Notes under the pieces: generated by a model
Databases searched by the model: none
Seen by the model: the letters and a program-made list of their open reading frames with translations, nothing else
What the model was told of the DNA's origin: nothing
Program-made: the position numbers and the translations under genes
Origin: Taklimakanibacter lacteus
Lineage (GTDB): Bacteria > Pseudomonadota > Alphaproteobacteria > Rhizobiales > Aestuariivirgaceae
Assembly (NCBI GenBank): GCA_003576695.1
Contig: QOZQ01000008.1
Location: 275,803 to 339,802 of the forward strand
Reading direction: 5' to 3'
Length of the DNA: 64,000 nt
Part shown: positions 56,221 to 63,892 of the stretch, in pieces
How the letters are laid out: every line of letters begins with the position of its first letter
How positions within the stretch are numbered: position 1 is the first letter of the stretch

Positions 56221-58458
56221 CTACTGGCCCTGCGCCGCGGCAATGGCGGCGGGAGGATCGCCGGAATCGGCCGTGGCGCTCGTCGTGAGCTTGTCCTTGC
56301 ATTCATTGGGATCGGGCGGCGGCATCACCTTGACCTTGCCCGGCTGTGAATCGACGCCTTCGCTCGTCCATACGCGCAAGGTCACGGCATCGCCGATCGC
56401 CGCCTGGCCGAGCCTGGTGAACTCCGCCAGGATGCCTCTCATATTCGGCAGCACGGTGATCCTGTCGGCCCGCTCCGACCCGACCGTGACCATGGCGCTG
56501 CGCCACAATCTCAGGCCCGGAATGAGGATGGCGGCGCGCCGGCAGGCGACGAGCGTGATCGCGCCATCCATCAGCTCGTCATTGATCTGCGGCCGCCGCA
56601 CCGCTTCCTGGCCGCCGATGAAGGAATCGAAGGCTTCGTAATCGGGCGGTATCGGCACGGTATAGGTCTGCTTTTCCGCAACCTCCTCCGCCGAGGCCGA
56701 ATCGAGCCACCCGGTCTCGACCGAGATCTGCAGCCGGCTTGTCCAGGCGGGAACCGAGATGAGGGCGAATTGCGAGCGCTGGAACGGCGCGCCGGTGCGG
56801 CCCACATCCACCACCCAGCCGAGGTCGATGGATTTCTCCGATTCGGCGTCGGTGAAGCCGATCGCCGTCGGCATCAGGGCTGCCTCGTTGATCGCGTCGC
56901 GGCTGTCGATACCGAAGCCGGGGCCGCCATCGCCCTGGCGCGCCGAATAGGCCAGGCTCCTGGTCTGGGCGCTGAGGATCGACGTCGCTTCCAGCCGCGG
57001 AAACAGCGAATAGGCATACATATCGGGCTTGATGACCTTCTCGATGAAGTTGAAATAGCCCGAGGGTATGGTGATGTAGCCGACGCAGCTTTGAGGTTTC
57101 GCCTTGTCGGTGCAATAGGTCAGCTGCTTGCCGATGCTCTTCACATATCTGGCGATCGCCGGGATGTTGCGGTAATGCGGCCAGTACAGCATCAGGTCCG
57201 CTTCTTCCGACTTGGGCACATAGACATAGGCGGACTCGGTCCCGCTCACCTCATCGACGAGCCTGTAATTCTGGTCCTTCTCGTCCTTCGGCCGGATGAG
57301 GATGGTGTCGTCGACCTGGTTGACGGTGAAGGTCGCCGGCAGGCTGCCGCAGCCATTCATCTCCTGCAGGCTGACATTGACCGCGAGAAAGTTGTTCCAT
57401 GGCGGCGGCAGGATGATGCCCATGCTCGATCCGGTTTGCCCGCTCTTGATCCGCGCCCCGTCGATGGCGAGGATCTTGTTGACCGTGGACAGGATCTCCT
57501 GGCGCCATTGCGGCGAAGGCGGGCTGCACGGGCTGTCGGTCGGCACGCTGGTCATGCACCGGCATTTCGTCTCGACGATCTGCAGGAAATGCGCATTCAG
57601 GCGCCAGCCGACATTGGCGCGCCATTGCGAATAGAGCTTGAAGGAATTGTGGTTGAGATTGGCGGGATCATTGGCGATCTGCGAATAGCTGTACTGGAAA
57701 TAGGTTCTGAGGTGATAGGGCAGATCGGGGAAATCCTTGTCGGGAACCGCCTCGTCGGGAACCAGCGCCGCCTGGTCGGGCGTGATGGAAAGCCGCACGA
57801 AGGCGCGCCCCGTGGTGAACTTGCCGGGGATCACGGTCGTGTCGAATTTCAATCCGTAGACGGAGTTTCCCGTCAGGTCGTGACGGTCGTCGAGCAGGTT
57901 CTCGAGGATGCTCTGGCGGATCGAATCGCGCGCCGCGGTGCGGATGGCGAATCCATCGAGAAACGAGAGCGATGGCTGCGCCGGCGTGGGCTGCCCTTCA
58001 CTGGCGCCGTTGCCGGCCGCCTCTCCCGCCGGCGGCTCGCCGGCGCCGGCACCGCCCCCTGGCGTTGCCGCCACATCTGCCCTGAGCCGCAGGTCGTTGC
58101 TGGTGACCGTCGAGAAGCCGATCTGCGCGTCATCGAGAAGCTGCAGTTGCTCGCGCAGCCAGAAGTCCTGGTCGTTGCGGTCATTGACCAGCCTTTCCCG
58201 CGTATAGACGCCGGGGCTGCTGACATAGACCTTGCCTGTCGGCCCGATCACCCATCCGATCAGGCGCTTCGGCTGCACATTGACCGCGACAAGGAGGATG
58301 GCGGCAAGCAATGCCGCCCCGAGCAGAGTGCCGCCCGGCAGCGAGAACAACGCCCGCCTCAGCCACGGCCAGACTTCCGGTCTTTGCGGCGGGGCGGTCT
58401 CCGGTTGAATGATCTCAGGCTGGCTGATCTCCGCCTGCTTGGCTTGCGGCTGGGTCAT
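56221..58458 (-). CDS. Large single-TM protein of unknown function
   Basis: A 745-residue protein. A cytoplasmic Gln/Pro-rich N-terminus (1-41) leads to one membrane helix (about 42-60, TLLGAALLAAILLVAVN). A long extracytoplasmic region follows, with several Cys (including KCRC and QSCVG), a Gly/Pro linker near residues 130-160, and beta-rich segments such as PAWTSRLQISVETGW. I do not recognise the family. The start overlaps the stop of the 95-residue gene upstream (ATGA), and the downstream neighbour is a cupin gene. The topology suggests an envelope-anchored protein. It may form a complex with the cluster's other proteins. Confidence 0.7.
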   Translation of the reverse strand: MTQPQAKQAEISQPEIIQPETAPPQRPEVWPWLRRALFSLPGGTLLGAALLAAILLVAVNVQPKRLIGWVIGPTGKVYVSSPGVYTRERLVNDRNDQDFWLREQLQLLDDAQIGFSTVTSNDLRLRADVAATPGGGAGAGEPPAGEAAGNGASEGQPTPAQPSLSFLDGFAIRTAARDSIRQSILENLLDDRHDLTGNSVYGLKFDTTVIPGKFTTGRAFVRLSITPDQAALVPDEAVPDKDFPDLPYHLRTYFQYSYSQIANDPANLNHNSFKLYSQWRANVGWRLNAHFLQIVETKCRCMTSVPTDSPCSPPSPQWRQEILSTVNKILAIDGARIKSGQTGSSMGIILPPPWNNFLAVNVSLQEMNGCGSLPATFTVNQVDDTILIRPKDEKDQNYRLVDEVSGTESAYVYVPKSEEADLMLYWPHYRNIPAIARYVKSIGKQLTYCTDKAKPQSCVGYITIPSGYFNFIEKVIKPDMYAYSLFPRLEATSILSAQTRSLAYSARQGDGGPGFGIDSRDAINEAALMPTAIGFTDAESEKSIDLGWVVDVGRTGAPFQRSQFALISVPAWTSRLQISVETGWLDSASAEEVAEKQTYTVPIPPDYEAFDSFIGGQEAVRRPQINDELMDGAITLVACRRAAILIPGLRLWRSAMVTVGSERADRITVLPNMRGILAEFTRLGQAAIGDAVTLRVWTSEGVDSQPGKVKVMPPPDPNECKDKLTTSATADSGDPPAAIAAAQGQ

Positions 58459-58742
58459 GGCGCGACGCAGTTCTTTCTCTCGGTCCTGACCAGGGCCCCG
58501 TCCACGAAGACCTTGATGACATTGCGCTGGCCGCTGTCGCAGCTGGCATCGGGGACGGTTCCCGGCACTTCGGTTTCAAGCGGCGGCAGAGGGTCGGCGG
58601 CGCTGTTGGATCGCGACGACGAGCTCCGGGTGGTCGTGTCCTGCTGCACCAGGACCACCGCCAGGGCCAGGCACGGGACGATTCGCAGGAAGGCGGCGTG
58701 GCGCGTGAAGGGATAGCGTCGAGGCCGGGTCGGTATGGTCAT
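58455..58742 (-). CDS. Small predicted secreted/membrane protein
   Basis: A 95-residue protein: a basic N-terminus, a hydrophobic stretch (IVPCLALAVVLVQQ, about residues 21-34), a Ser/Pro-rich linker and a Cys-containing C-terminus (PDASCDSGQRNVIKVFVDGALV and KNC). It ends with an ATGA overlap into the 745-residue gene, strongly suggesting joint translation. No family is recognised. It may be a lipoprotein-like or single-pass partner of the large protein. Confidence 0.6.
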   Translation of the reverse strand: MTIPTRPRRYPFTRHAAFLRIVPCLALAVVLVQQDTTTRSSSSRSNSAADPLPPLETEVPGTVPDASCDSGQRNVIKVFVDGALVRTERKNCVAP

Positions 58743-58776
58743 GGGGCGCGCCCTTTCCTCTTGCCGCCGATGGCGG

Positions 58777-58989
58777 TCACCAGATGACGGTTCCCTGGAA
58801 TTGCCCGCAGGAGCATGGCGTGCCGATCGGTTGCGGGTTGATGAAGCAGACGCCGGCGGGCGTGGCGCAACGCGGGCTGAGTGCCTGGGCCACTTCCATC
58901 GCCGGCGATTGGGGGGCCGTGCTCCTGGCGGTGCCGGCCACGGCCGCGAGGGCCAGGAGCCCGATGGCGCCGAATTTGATCACGCTCAT
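58777..58989 (-). CDS. Small Cys-rich secreted protein
   Basis: A 70-residue protein from ATG 58989 with SD GAGGGA. An N-terminal signal-like helix (IKFGAIGLLALAAVAGTA) is followed by a mature part ending CATPAGVCFINPQPIGTPCSC, with GQFQGTVIW after it. Four cysteines could form two disulfides; the PIGTPCSCG ending recurs in small Rhizobiales proteins, though I cannot name the family. It lies 16 nt downstream of the amidase gene, so it could be an inhibitor or partner of that enzyme. Confidence 0.6.
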   Translation of the reverse strand: MSVIKFGAIGLLALAAVAGTARSTAPQSPAMEVAQALSPRCATPAGVCFINPQPIGTPCSCGQFQGTVIW

Positions 58990-59005
58990 GATGTCGGCTC
59001 CCTCT

Positions 59006-59791
59006 TCACATCGCCGCCAGTGTCGCCCAGCTGCGCGGGCCCACGATCCCGTCCGGCACCAGGTCATGGTCGCGCTGGAACTTGCGCACCGCCGCTTCCA
59101 TCAGGGCGTCGAAGACGCCGCTCGCCGCGATGCCGATCTTGCGCTGCACCTCCTTGACGAGCTCGCCGGTGGCGCCGCGCCGCAAGGTCGGGCGGCCTTC
59201 GGCATCCGTGCCCGGGATGACCGAGGGATTGGGCGCCGTTCCCGCCATGATGGCGCTCACCTGCTGGCGGAAATCGGCCATGTCGAGCGTCGGATCGGGC
59301 TTGCGCCCCATCGGCAGCGCATATTCCTTGTGCCCGCAGCACATGATGGCATTGGCGCGGATCTTCTTCAGGATCGCGGCGGCGCCGCGGCGATAGGCAT
59401 CGAGCTGCACGGCGGGCCAGGGATCGGCCAGCGGCCCCGTGGTGCGGCCGGTATTCTCCGCCTCGATGCCGATGAAGCTTGAATTGCCGGCGGTGACGCC
59501 CTGCCAGTTGCCCGGCCCCGCATGGAAGCATCGCCCGGCGGCGACGACGAAATAGGTTCCGTCGCGCCCGAGGCACAATTGCGCCAGCGGTCCCGGCAGA
59601 TCGGGCCGGCCATTGGTCACCACGCCGAGGCTCGGCATGTTGCCGTTCTTCGAGCCCACCGTGTGGTGGCAGATGACGCCCTTGACCGTCGCCATATCGC
59701 CATGGCCGCGGGTCTTCCAGCCCGGCTGCTCGGCGACCTTGAGGCCGGCATCGAGCAGCACTTGCGGCAACCATGTCAGTGAGAAAGCCAT
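59006..59791 (-). CDS. N-acetylmuramoyl-L-alanine amidase with peptidoglycan-binding domain
   Basis: A 261-residue Amidase_2-type enzyme from ATG 59791 (MAFSLTWLPQV, SD AAGGA). Zinc ligands fit the pattern: VICHHTVGS, then MCCGHKEYALPMGRKPDP, where the second His and Asp region is typical. The C-terminal domain (TLRRGATGELVKEVQRKIGIAASGVFDALMEAAVRKFQRDHDLVPDGIVGPRSW) is PG_binding_1. There is no signal peptide, so it resembles a phage endolysin or a secreted effector that needs another export route. It heads the cluster of small secreted proteins. Confidence 0.85.
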   Translation of the reverse strand: MAFSLTWLPQVLLDAGLKVAEQPGWKTRGHGDMATVKGVICHHTVGSKNGNMPSLGVVTNGRPDLPGPLAQLCLGRDGTYFVVAAGRCFHAGPGNWQGVTAGNSSFIGIEAENTGRTTGPLADPWPAVQLDAYRRGAAAILKKIRANAIMCCGHKEYALPMGRKPDPTLDMADFRQQVSAIMAGTAPNPSVIPGTDAEGRPTLRRGATGELVKEVQRKIGIAASGVFDALMEAAVRKFQRDHDLVPDGIVGPRSWATLAAM

Positions 59792-59823
59792 TTCCTTGAT
59801 CCTCTTGATTGATCGATCACGTT

Positions 59824-60042
59824 TCAGGCGTTCGCCCGGCGGGCCGTTCGCGCCCGGCGCGAGCCCGTCGTGGCGACGCCGCCTTTGGCGATCGGCAGAT
59901 GGGCATCGAGGGTCTCTTCCATCTCGGTGAAGTCGAGATCGCAGCCGCACATGTGATGGTTGCCGTCGTCATGCGCCGCCGCGGCCTTGCGGCGCGGTGA
60001 GCGGCGCTTCGCGCCCGCTCGGGATTTCGTTGCTCTTTTCAT
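59824..60042 (-). CDS. Small basic protein with CxC motif
   Basis: A 72-residue protein from ATG 60042 (MKRATKSRAG); upstream ATGs up to 60126 are weaker. It has a highly basic N-terminus (RRSPRRKAAA), then HHMCGCDLDFTEMEETLDAHL, where CGC and HH could bind metal, and a basic tail. It begins the minus-strand cluster that includes the amidase gene, 32 nt away. Coding status is uncertain because the composition is biased. Confidence 0.45.
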   Translation of the reverse strand: MKRATKSRAGAKRRSPRRKAAAAHDDGNHHMCGCDLDFTEMEETLDAHLPIAKGGVATTGSRRARTARRANA

Positions 60043-60126
60043 CTCGGGTTCTTTCTCGGTTTCGTTCGGTTGGCGCGCAGGAGGCCGCGTTCGCACCGAT
60101 CGCTGACCGGCTGCGCGCATATTCAC

Positions 60127-60417
60127 GGACGATCGGCAGGCCGCGCGCGCTCAAGCGAGTGCTGCGAACATTCCGATCATTTTTTCCGACGATAGGCTCA
60201 GTGAGGAAATTCTGGTCTGCTGGTGAACAGAAGCGGGTTTCTTTGAACCCGTAGAGCCCTGAGGGTCGCTACACTACCCCATCGTAAGCCGCAAGTCAAG
60301 ATGCGGCGGGCTCTGTCGCTAAAATGAAACAGAAGGCAACCTGTATCGGGATGACACAGCTGGTCCATCAACAGGGCAATCGCATGAATTTCTAAACAGA
60401 CAAGCCCTCTCCAAACT
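60127..60417. other. Intergenic region, no gene seen
   Basis: About 290 bp between the small basic protein gene and the family B element. It is less GC-rich than its neighbours and has a small hairpin (CGGGTT...AACCCG, near 60230-60247). It probably holds the promoter of the minus-strand cluster. No convincing ORF or RNA gene was found. Confidence 0.5.
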
Positions 60418-60565
60418 TTCCCCCTCGCCCGTTGCGAAGCAATGGGAGAGGGTGCCCGACCTTGCTCCGCCGAAGCGAAGCCATCTTGGCCCGCCGACGC
60501 TGAATCAAGGCTTCGCGAAGGCGAGAGGGCGGGTGAGGGCTCTTACGTCGGCGTGCTGGAGATCG
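60418..60565. repeat. Family B repeat with 66-bp insert, plus DUF559-leader remnant
   Basis: The family B sequence is split: TTCCCCCTCGCCCGTTGC...GGGTGCCCGA (to 60459), then a 66-bp insert containing GGCTTCGCGAAGG-type palindromes, then AGGGCGGGTGAGGGCTCTTA (to 60545). After a 4-nt spacer, GGCGTGCTGGAGATCG (60550-60565) is identical to the sequence following the repeat at the DUF559 gene (33989-34004, other strand). Confidence 0.78.
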
Positions 60566-60576
60566 CCCCCCGGCGA

Positions 60577-61062
60577 TCACGGCAGTTCCGGCGCCTGGGC
60601 TTTCAGGAGCTCCAGATAGCGCGCCGGATTGACCGGCACCTGCCCGTTCCGGATCTCGAAATGGAGCTGCGGCCGCGCCACATAGCCGCTATGGCCGCTG
60701 CGGGCGATGACATCGCCGATCTTGATATCCTCGCCGCGATTGACGAAGAGCTCCTTGTTGTGGCCATAGACCGTCACCCAGCCGCCATCATGGCGGATGA
60801 GGACCAGATTGCCGAAGCTCGGCACTTCACTGCCGGCATAGATGACCGTCCCGTCGAAACTGGCCCTGACCTCGGTGCCGTCGGGCACCAGGATGTCGAT
60901 CCCCTCATGGCGCGAAGGGCACGGCCTGCCGTCATCCTCATCGACGACCTGCCCCGCCACGGGCCAGGCAAAGGGCGGCAGGATAAGACTTTCCTCTCCC
61001 CACGCCGTGGGGGAAGCCAGGACCGCGAAAACCAGACTAATACAGGCACTTGCCTTGACCAT
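60577..61062 (-). CDS. LytM/M23-domain envelope protein, degenerate active site
   Basis: A 161-residue secreted protein from ATG 61062 (MVKASACISL), with a signal peptide ending around WGEE. The M23 fold is clear: RHEGIDILVPDG (HxxxD), VTVYGHNKEL and PQLHFEIRNGQVPVNPARYL. The HxH motif is QLH, so one catalytic His is missing, as in NlpD/DipM-type LytM factors that activate amidases instead of cleaving peptidoglycan. The nearby amidase gene (59006-59791) is a possible target, but that is inference. The family B repeat ends just beyond its stop. Confidence 0.8.
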   Translation of the reverse strand: MVKASACISLVFAVLASPTAWGEESLILPPFAWPVAGQVVDEDDGRPCPSRHEGIDILVPDGTEVRASFDGTVIYAGSEVPSFGNLVLIRHDGGWVTVYGHNKELFVNRGEDIKIGDVIARSGHSGYVARPQLHFEIRNGQVPVNPARYLELLKAQAPELP

Positions 61063-61188
61063 TCGTGACCGAGAGTAACAGACCCGCCAGGGGCCGTCGA
61101 ATGAACAAAGTCCGGTTGCTGAACGCAAGGTCCATCGGCTGTGCTAATGCTGGGGGAAGCGGTGGGACGCCACCCAGTCGGGGAAACC

Positions 61189-61560
61189 ATGATCGATCAC
61201 GTGACCTTCGCGGTCGGCAACCTTGAGAAGAGCAAGCGCTTCTATGAGCAGGCTTTCGCACCGCTCGGCTACCGTGTCGCCTTCGGCGAGGCCGGCCGAT
61301 TCTGGGCCTTCGACATCGATGATGGCCTGTTCGAGATCATGCAGTCGGCCGACAAGCCGCCTCTGACCCGCGTCCATGTCGCCTTCCGGGTGAAAAGCCG
61401 GGCCGATGTCGATGAATTCTACCGCGCCGCTTTGGCCGCCGGCGCCCGCGACAACGGCCCGCCCGGCCCCCGCCCCCAATACACGCCCAACTACTATGCC
61501 TGCTTCGTCCTCGACCCGGACGGCTACAATATCGAGGCCATGATCGACGAGGTCGCCTGA
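61189..61560 (+). CDS. VOC/glyoxalase-fold protein
   Basis: A 123-residue protein from ATG 61189 (MIDHVTFAVGNLEKSKRFYEQAFAPLGY). It has a single VOC module with His in IDHV and VHVAFRV, and Glu in FEIMQ and NIEAMIDE, consistent with the usual metal ligands. Single-module members often act as lyases or bind antibiotics; the substrate is unknown. It is divergent from the LytM gene. About 155 bp between its stop and the tRNA gene hold no gene. Confidence 0.83.
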   Translation: MIDHVTFAVGNLEKSKRFYEQAFAPLGYRVAFGEAGRFWAFDIDDGLFEIMQSADKPPLTRVHVAFRVKSRADVDEFYRAALAAGARDNGPPGPRPQYTPNYYACFVLDPDGYNIEAMIDEVA

Positions 61561-61715
61561 CCCCTAACCCCCGGGATTCCCGCCCGAAAGCCCGGCCCGG
61601 GCGCGCGGCGTTTCATCCACAGGCGGCCCCGGTATAGTGCTGGACACCCCCTCGCCCCTTTGCTAGAGAACCGCCCGCGAGACGGCCCATGGCCGCTCCG
61701 GCTTCCTTGATGGAC

Positions 61716-61791
<76 letters not shown>

Positions 61792-62128
61792 AGGAAATCA
61801 ATAACTTACCTGCCAATCGACGCCCTGACGACCTGATTTAAGGTCACAAATAGGTCACACTCAAGCACTTGTCAAAACGCTCGCGGGGCCGGTCGCGCTT
61901 TTCAGGCCTGCGAGGATGCCTGATCGCTCAATATTCGCCCCTTGGCTCGCCCAATCGAAGGCCTGAAGGGTCGGTAGGCGGGCTCGAGGTTCGTTAGGCC
62001 TTCCACAGGGGGTAGCCTGTGCCTTCTCCTAGTCCTTAAGCAAAGGCTTGATCGTCGCGCCCGCATGATTTCTTATTCAGCCCACTACCTGAGTAGAGTC
62101 GAACTGCAACACTAGGGGCGCCCCTTCC
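61792..62128. other. Intergenic region between tRNA-Lys and DUF262 gene
   Basis: 337 bp with no convincing gene. It starts the lower-GC segment that runs to the window end. A near-direct repeat (AAGGTCACAAATAGGTCACA, 61841-61860) is visible. It may contain the left boundary of an integrated element, but no integrase or second tRNA 3'-end copy is in this window. Confidence 0.45.
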
Positions 62129-63229
62129 ATGGCCGATGAACAAGAGCAACCGGTTGAAATTGAGGACGAGTATAAGCTTGGTCTTGATATCGGTGTTGAG
62201 GATGAAAGCGCGGAAGAAGGAACCAGCGGTAGCTTTACTATTACCAGCTACGGCGCGGACTATCCTGTTGACACACTAGTCAAACGAATGAAGGGCGAGG
62301 CATTCTTCATTCCAAAATTTCAACGAAACTTCGTCTGGTCACAACGACATGCGTCTCGTTTTATTGAATCCCTTTTAATGGGGCTGCCAGTACCTGGAAT
62401 CTTTCTCTACAAAGAAGCCGACACAGGCCGTCACATGGTTGTTGATGGGCAACAACGATTACGCACACTGGAATTCTTTTACACTGGGATATTCAAGGAG
62501 AAAGCATTCCGTCTAGTTGGCGTGAGAAGCGAATGGGAGGGCAAGACCTATAACGAGTTGGACTCTGATGAAAAGCTCAAGTTAGACGACGCAATTGTCC
62601 ATGCAACGATCTTTCAACAAGACGAGCCTAAAAACTCACTCAAGAGTCTATATTTTGTCTTTGAGCGCATCAATTCCGGCGGCATTCGACTATCTCCACA
62701 GGAAATCCGAAACTGTATCAGCGAGGGTCCCGTCCTCGAGAGGGTGCGACTACTCAATGATGATGAGAATTGGCGGGCGATATTCGGAGAAAAGAAAAAC
62801 ACTCGTCTCAAAGATCAGGAGTTGGTGCTGCGCGCATTAGCTATGATCCACAACAGGGCGAACTATGCAGCGCCAATGCGTGATTTCTTGAATAGCTTTG
62901 TATCCGAAGAAAACCAGATCGATGCAGCTACTTTGAGCAAGCTAGATGCCATGTTTAGGCAGGTTATGAAGATTGTTAACGAAGCAAAGGGAACGCCTGC
63001 CTTCCGACCCATTCGTGCGTTGAATGCCGCAGTCTTCGAAGCTGTTACGGTTGGAATTGCAGAACTGCTTAGCCACCAAGCAAAGCCCGTGGTTGCTCAA
63101 ATAACCCAGGAATATGACAAACTGCTCAAGAATGAAGCCTTCATGAAGGCATGCACGAGCGCCACAGCCACAGAAGAGGCGGTCAAGACACGTCAGCGCC
63201 TCGCAATCGAGGCTTTTGCGGACATATAA
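62129..63229 (+). CDS. DUF262 (ParB/GmrSD-like) domain protein
   Basis: A 366-residue protein. Its N-terminal DUF262 domain shows YPVDTLVKRMKGEAFFIPKFQRNFVW and VVDGQQRLRTLEFFYTG; FQRxFVW and DGQQRL are the diagnostic ParB-like nucleotide-binding motifs. The C-terminal part is helical and not assigned. DUF262 proteins include GmrS-type nuclease partners of modification-dependent restriction and other defence systems. The gene directly abuts the HEPN gene (stop 63229, GTG 63230). Codon use and GC are lower than in the rest of the window, consistent with transfer. Confidence 0.87.
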   Translation: MADEQEQPVEIEDEYKLGLDIGVEDESAEEGTSGSFTITSYGADYPVDTLVKRMKGEAFFIPKFQRNFVWSQRHASRFIESLLMGLPVPGIFLYKEADTGRHMVVDGQQRLRTLEFFYTGIFKEKAFRLVGVRSEWEGKTYNELDSDEKLKLDDAIVHATIFQQDEPKNSLKSLYFVFERINSGGIRLSPQEIRNCISEGPVLERVRLLNDDENWRAIFGEKKNTRLKDQELVLRALAMIHNRANYAAPMRDFLNSFVSEENQIDAATLSKLDAMFRQVMKIVNEAKGTPAFRPIRALNAAVFEAVTVGIAELLSHQAKPVVAQITQEYDKLLKNEAFMKACTSATATEEAVKTRQRLAIEAFADI

Positions 63230-63697
63230 GTGTTCATCGGCATCGAAAATCGTTTTAGAGCCGTGGAGAAGATTGTTCTTGCCGCGCAAGAAAGGTCATT
63301 GGATCCCGCGCTTGCGGACATATATTGCAAGCTCGCATGTGTCTTGGTTTGTGGGACGATCGAACGTTCTGTTGAGATTGTAATTGTCGAACGCGTTGGA
63401 GCGCGATCACCACCGCAAGTCTCTTCCTTCCTAAGGACCCACTTCAAGCGTGGTACAAACTATGACTGCGAGGCAATTCAGCAACTACTTTTCAAGTTTG
63501 ACAGTGGATGGGGACACAAGTTTGAAGAATTTGTTTCAAATAACGAACAAATAAAGCAAAGTGTACAGTCATGCTATGCACTTAGAAATTCGATTGCCCA
63601 TGGCGTTGGCGGGTCGCTCGGCCCCAGGGTGCTGAAGCAATACTATGACGACTCGTTTACTCTTATAGTTGAGCTGGAAGCGCTGCTGCGCACTTGA
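63230..63697 (+). CDS. HEPN-domain protein (MAE_28990-like), putative RNase
   Basis: A 155-residue protein starting GTG immediately after the DUF262 stop. Near the C-terminus CYALRNSIAHG gives the RxxxxH HEPN motif that forms an RNase site in toxins and defence effectors. The N-terminal half (CGTIERSVEIVIVERV) fits the MAE_28990/MAE_18760 HEPN group, which often accompanies DUF262. The pair probably forms a two-component defence or toxin-type module. The function is not established. Confidence 0.8.
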   Translation: MFIGIENRFRAVEKIVLAAQERSLDPALADIYCKLACVLVCGTIERSVEIVIVERVGARSPPQVSSFLRTHFKRGTNYDCEAIQQLLFKFDSGWGHKFEEFVSNNEQIKQSVQSCYALRNSIAHGVGGSLGPRVLKQYYDDSFTLIVELEALLRT

Positions 63698-63735
63698 TGA
63701 GCACCATATTGCAAGGGTTCCCCACCGCGACGAGT

Positions 63736-63892
63736 GGGGGGGGGGGGGATTTCGGTGACAGTGCACTTAATTCGAGCGGTTTCGTGACGCTGCACTTGAC
63801 ATCCCTCCGACCACACAACCTCGCGATCTATGGTCGCCTTCGCTCCTGTTGGCGTGCTCTGCCTGCCGCATCGATAATTTTGTGCACTGTCA
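63736..63892. repeat. 13-G tract with IS-end-like inverted repeats
   Basis: Thirteen Gs (63736-63748) precede TTTCGGTGACAGTGCACTT. TGACAGTGCAC (63756-63766) is inverted as GTGCACTGTCA (63882-63892), and a related direct copy GTGACGCTGCACTT lies near 63784. Multiple terminal repeats of this kind occur at IS21-family ends. No transposase is visible before the window ends at 64000; the rest to 64000 shows no gene. Confidence 0.4.

Noticed and set aside
56221..60042. Prophage
   Set aside because: An amidase without signal peptide is endolysin-like, but there is no holin, terminase, capsid, tail or integrase gene nearby.
60392..60580. 62-codon ORF over the family B repeat
   Set aside because: Reads only repeat DNA.
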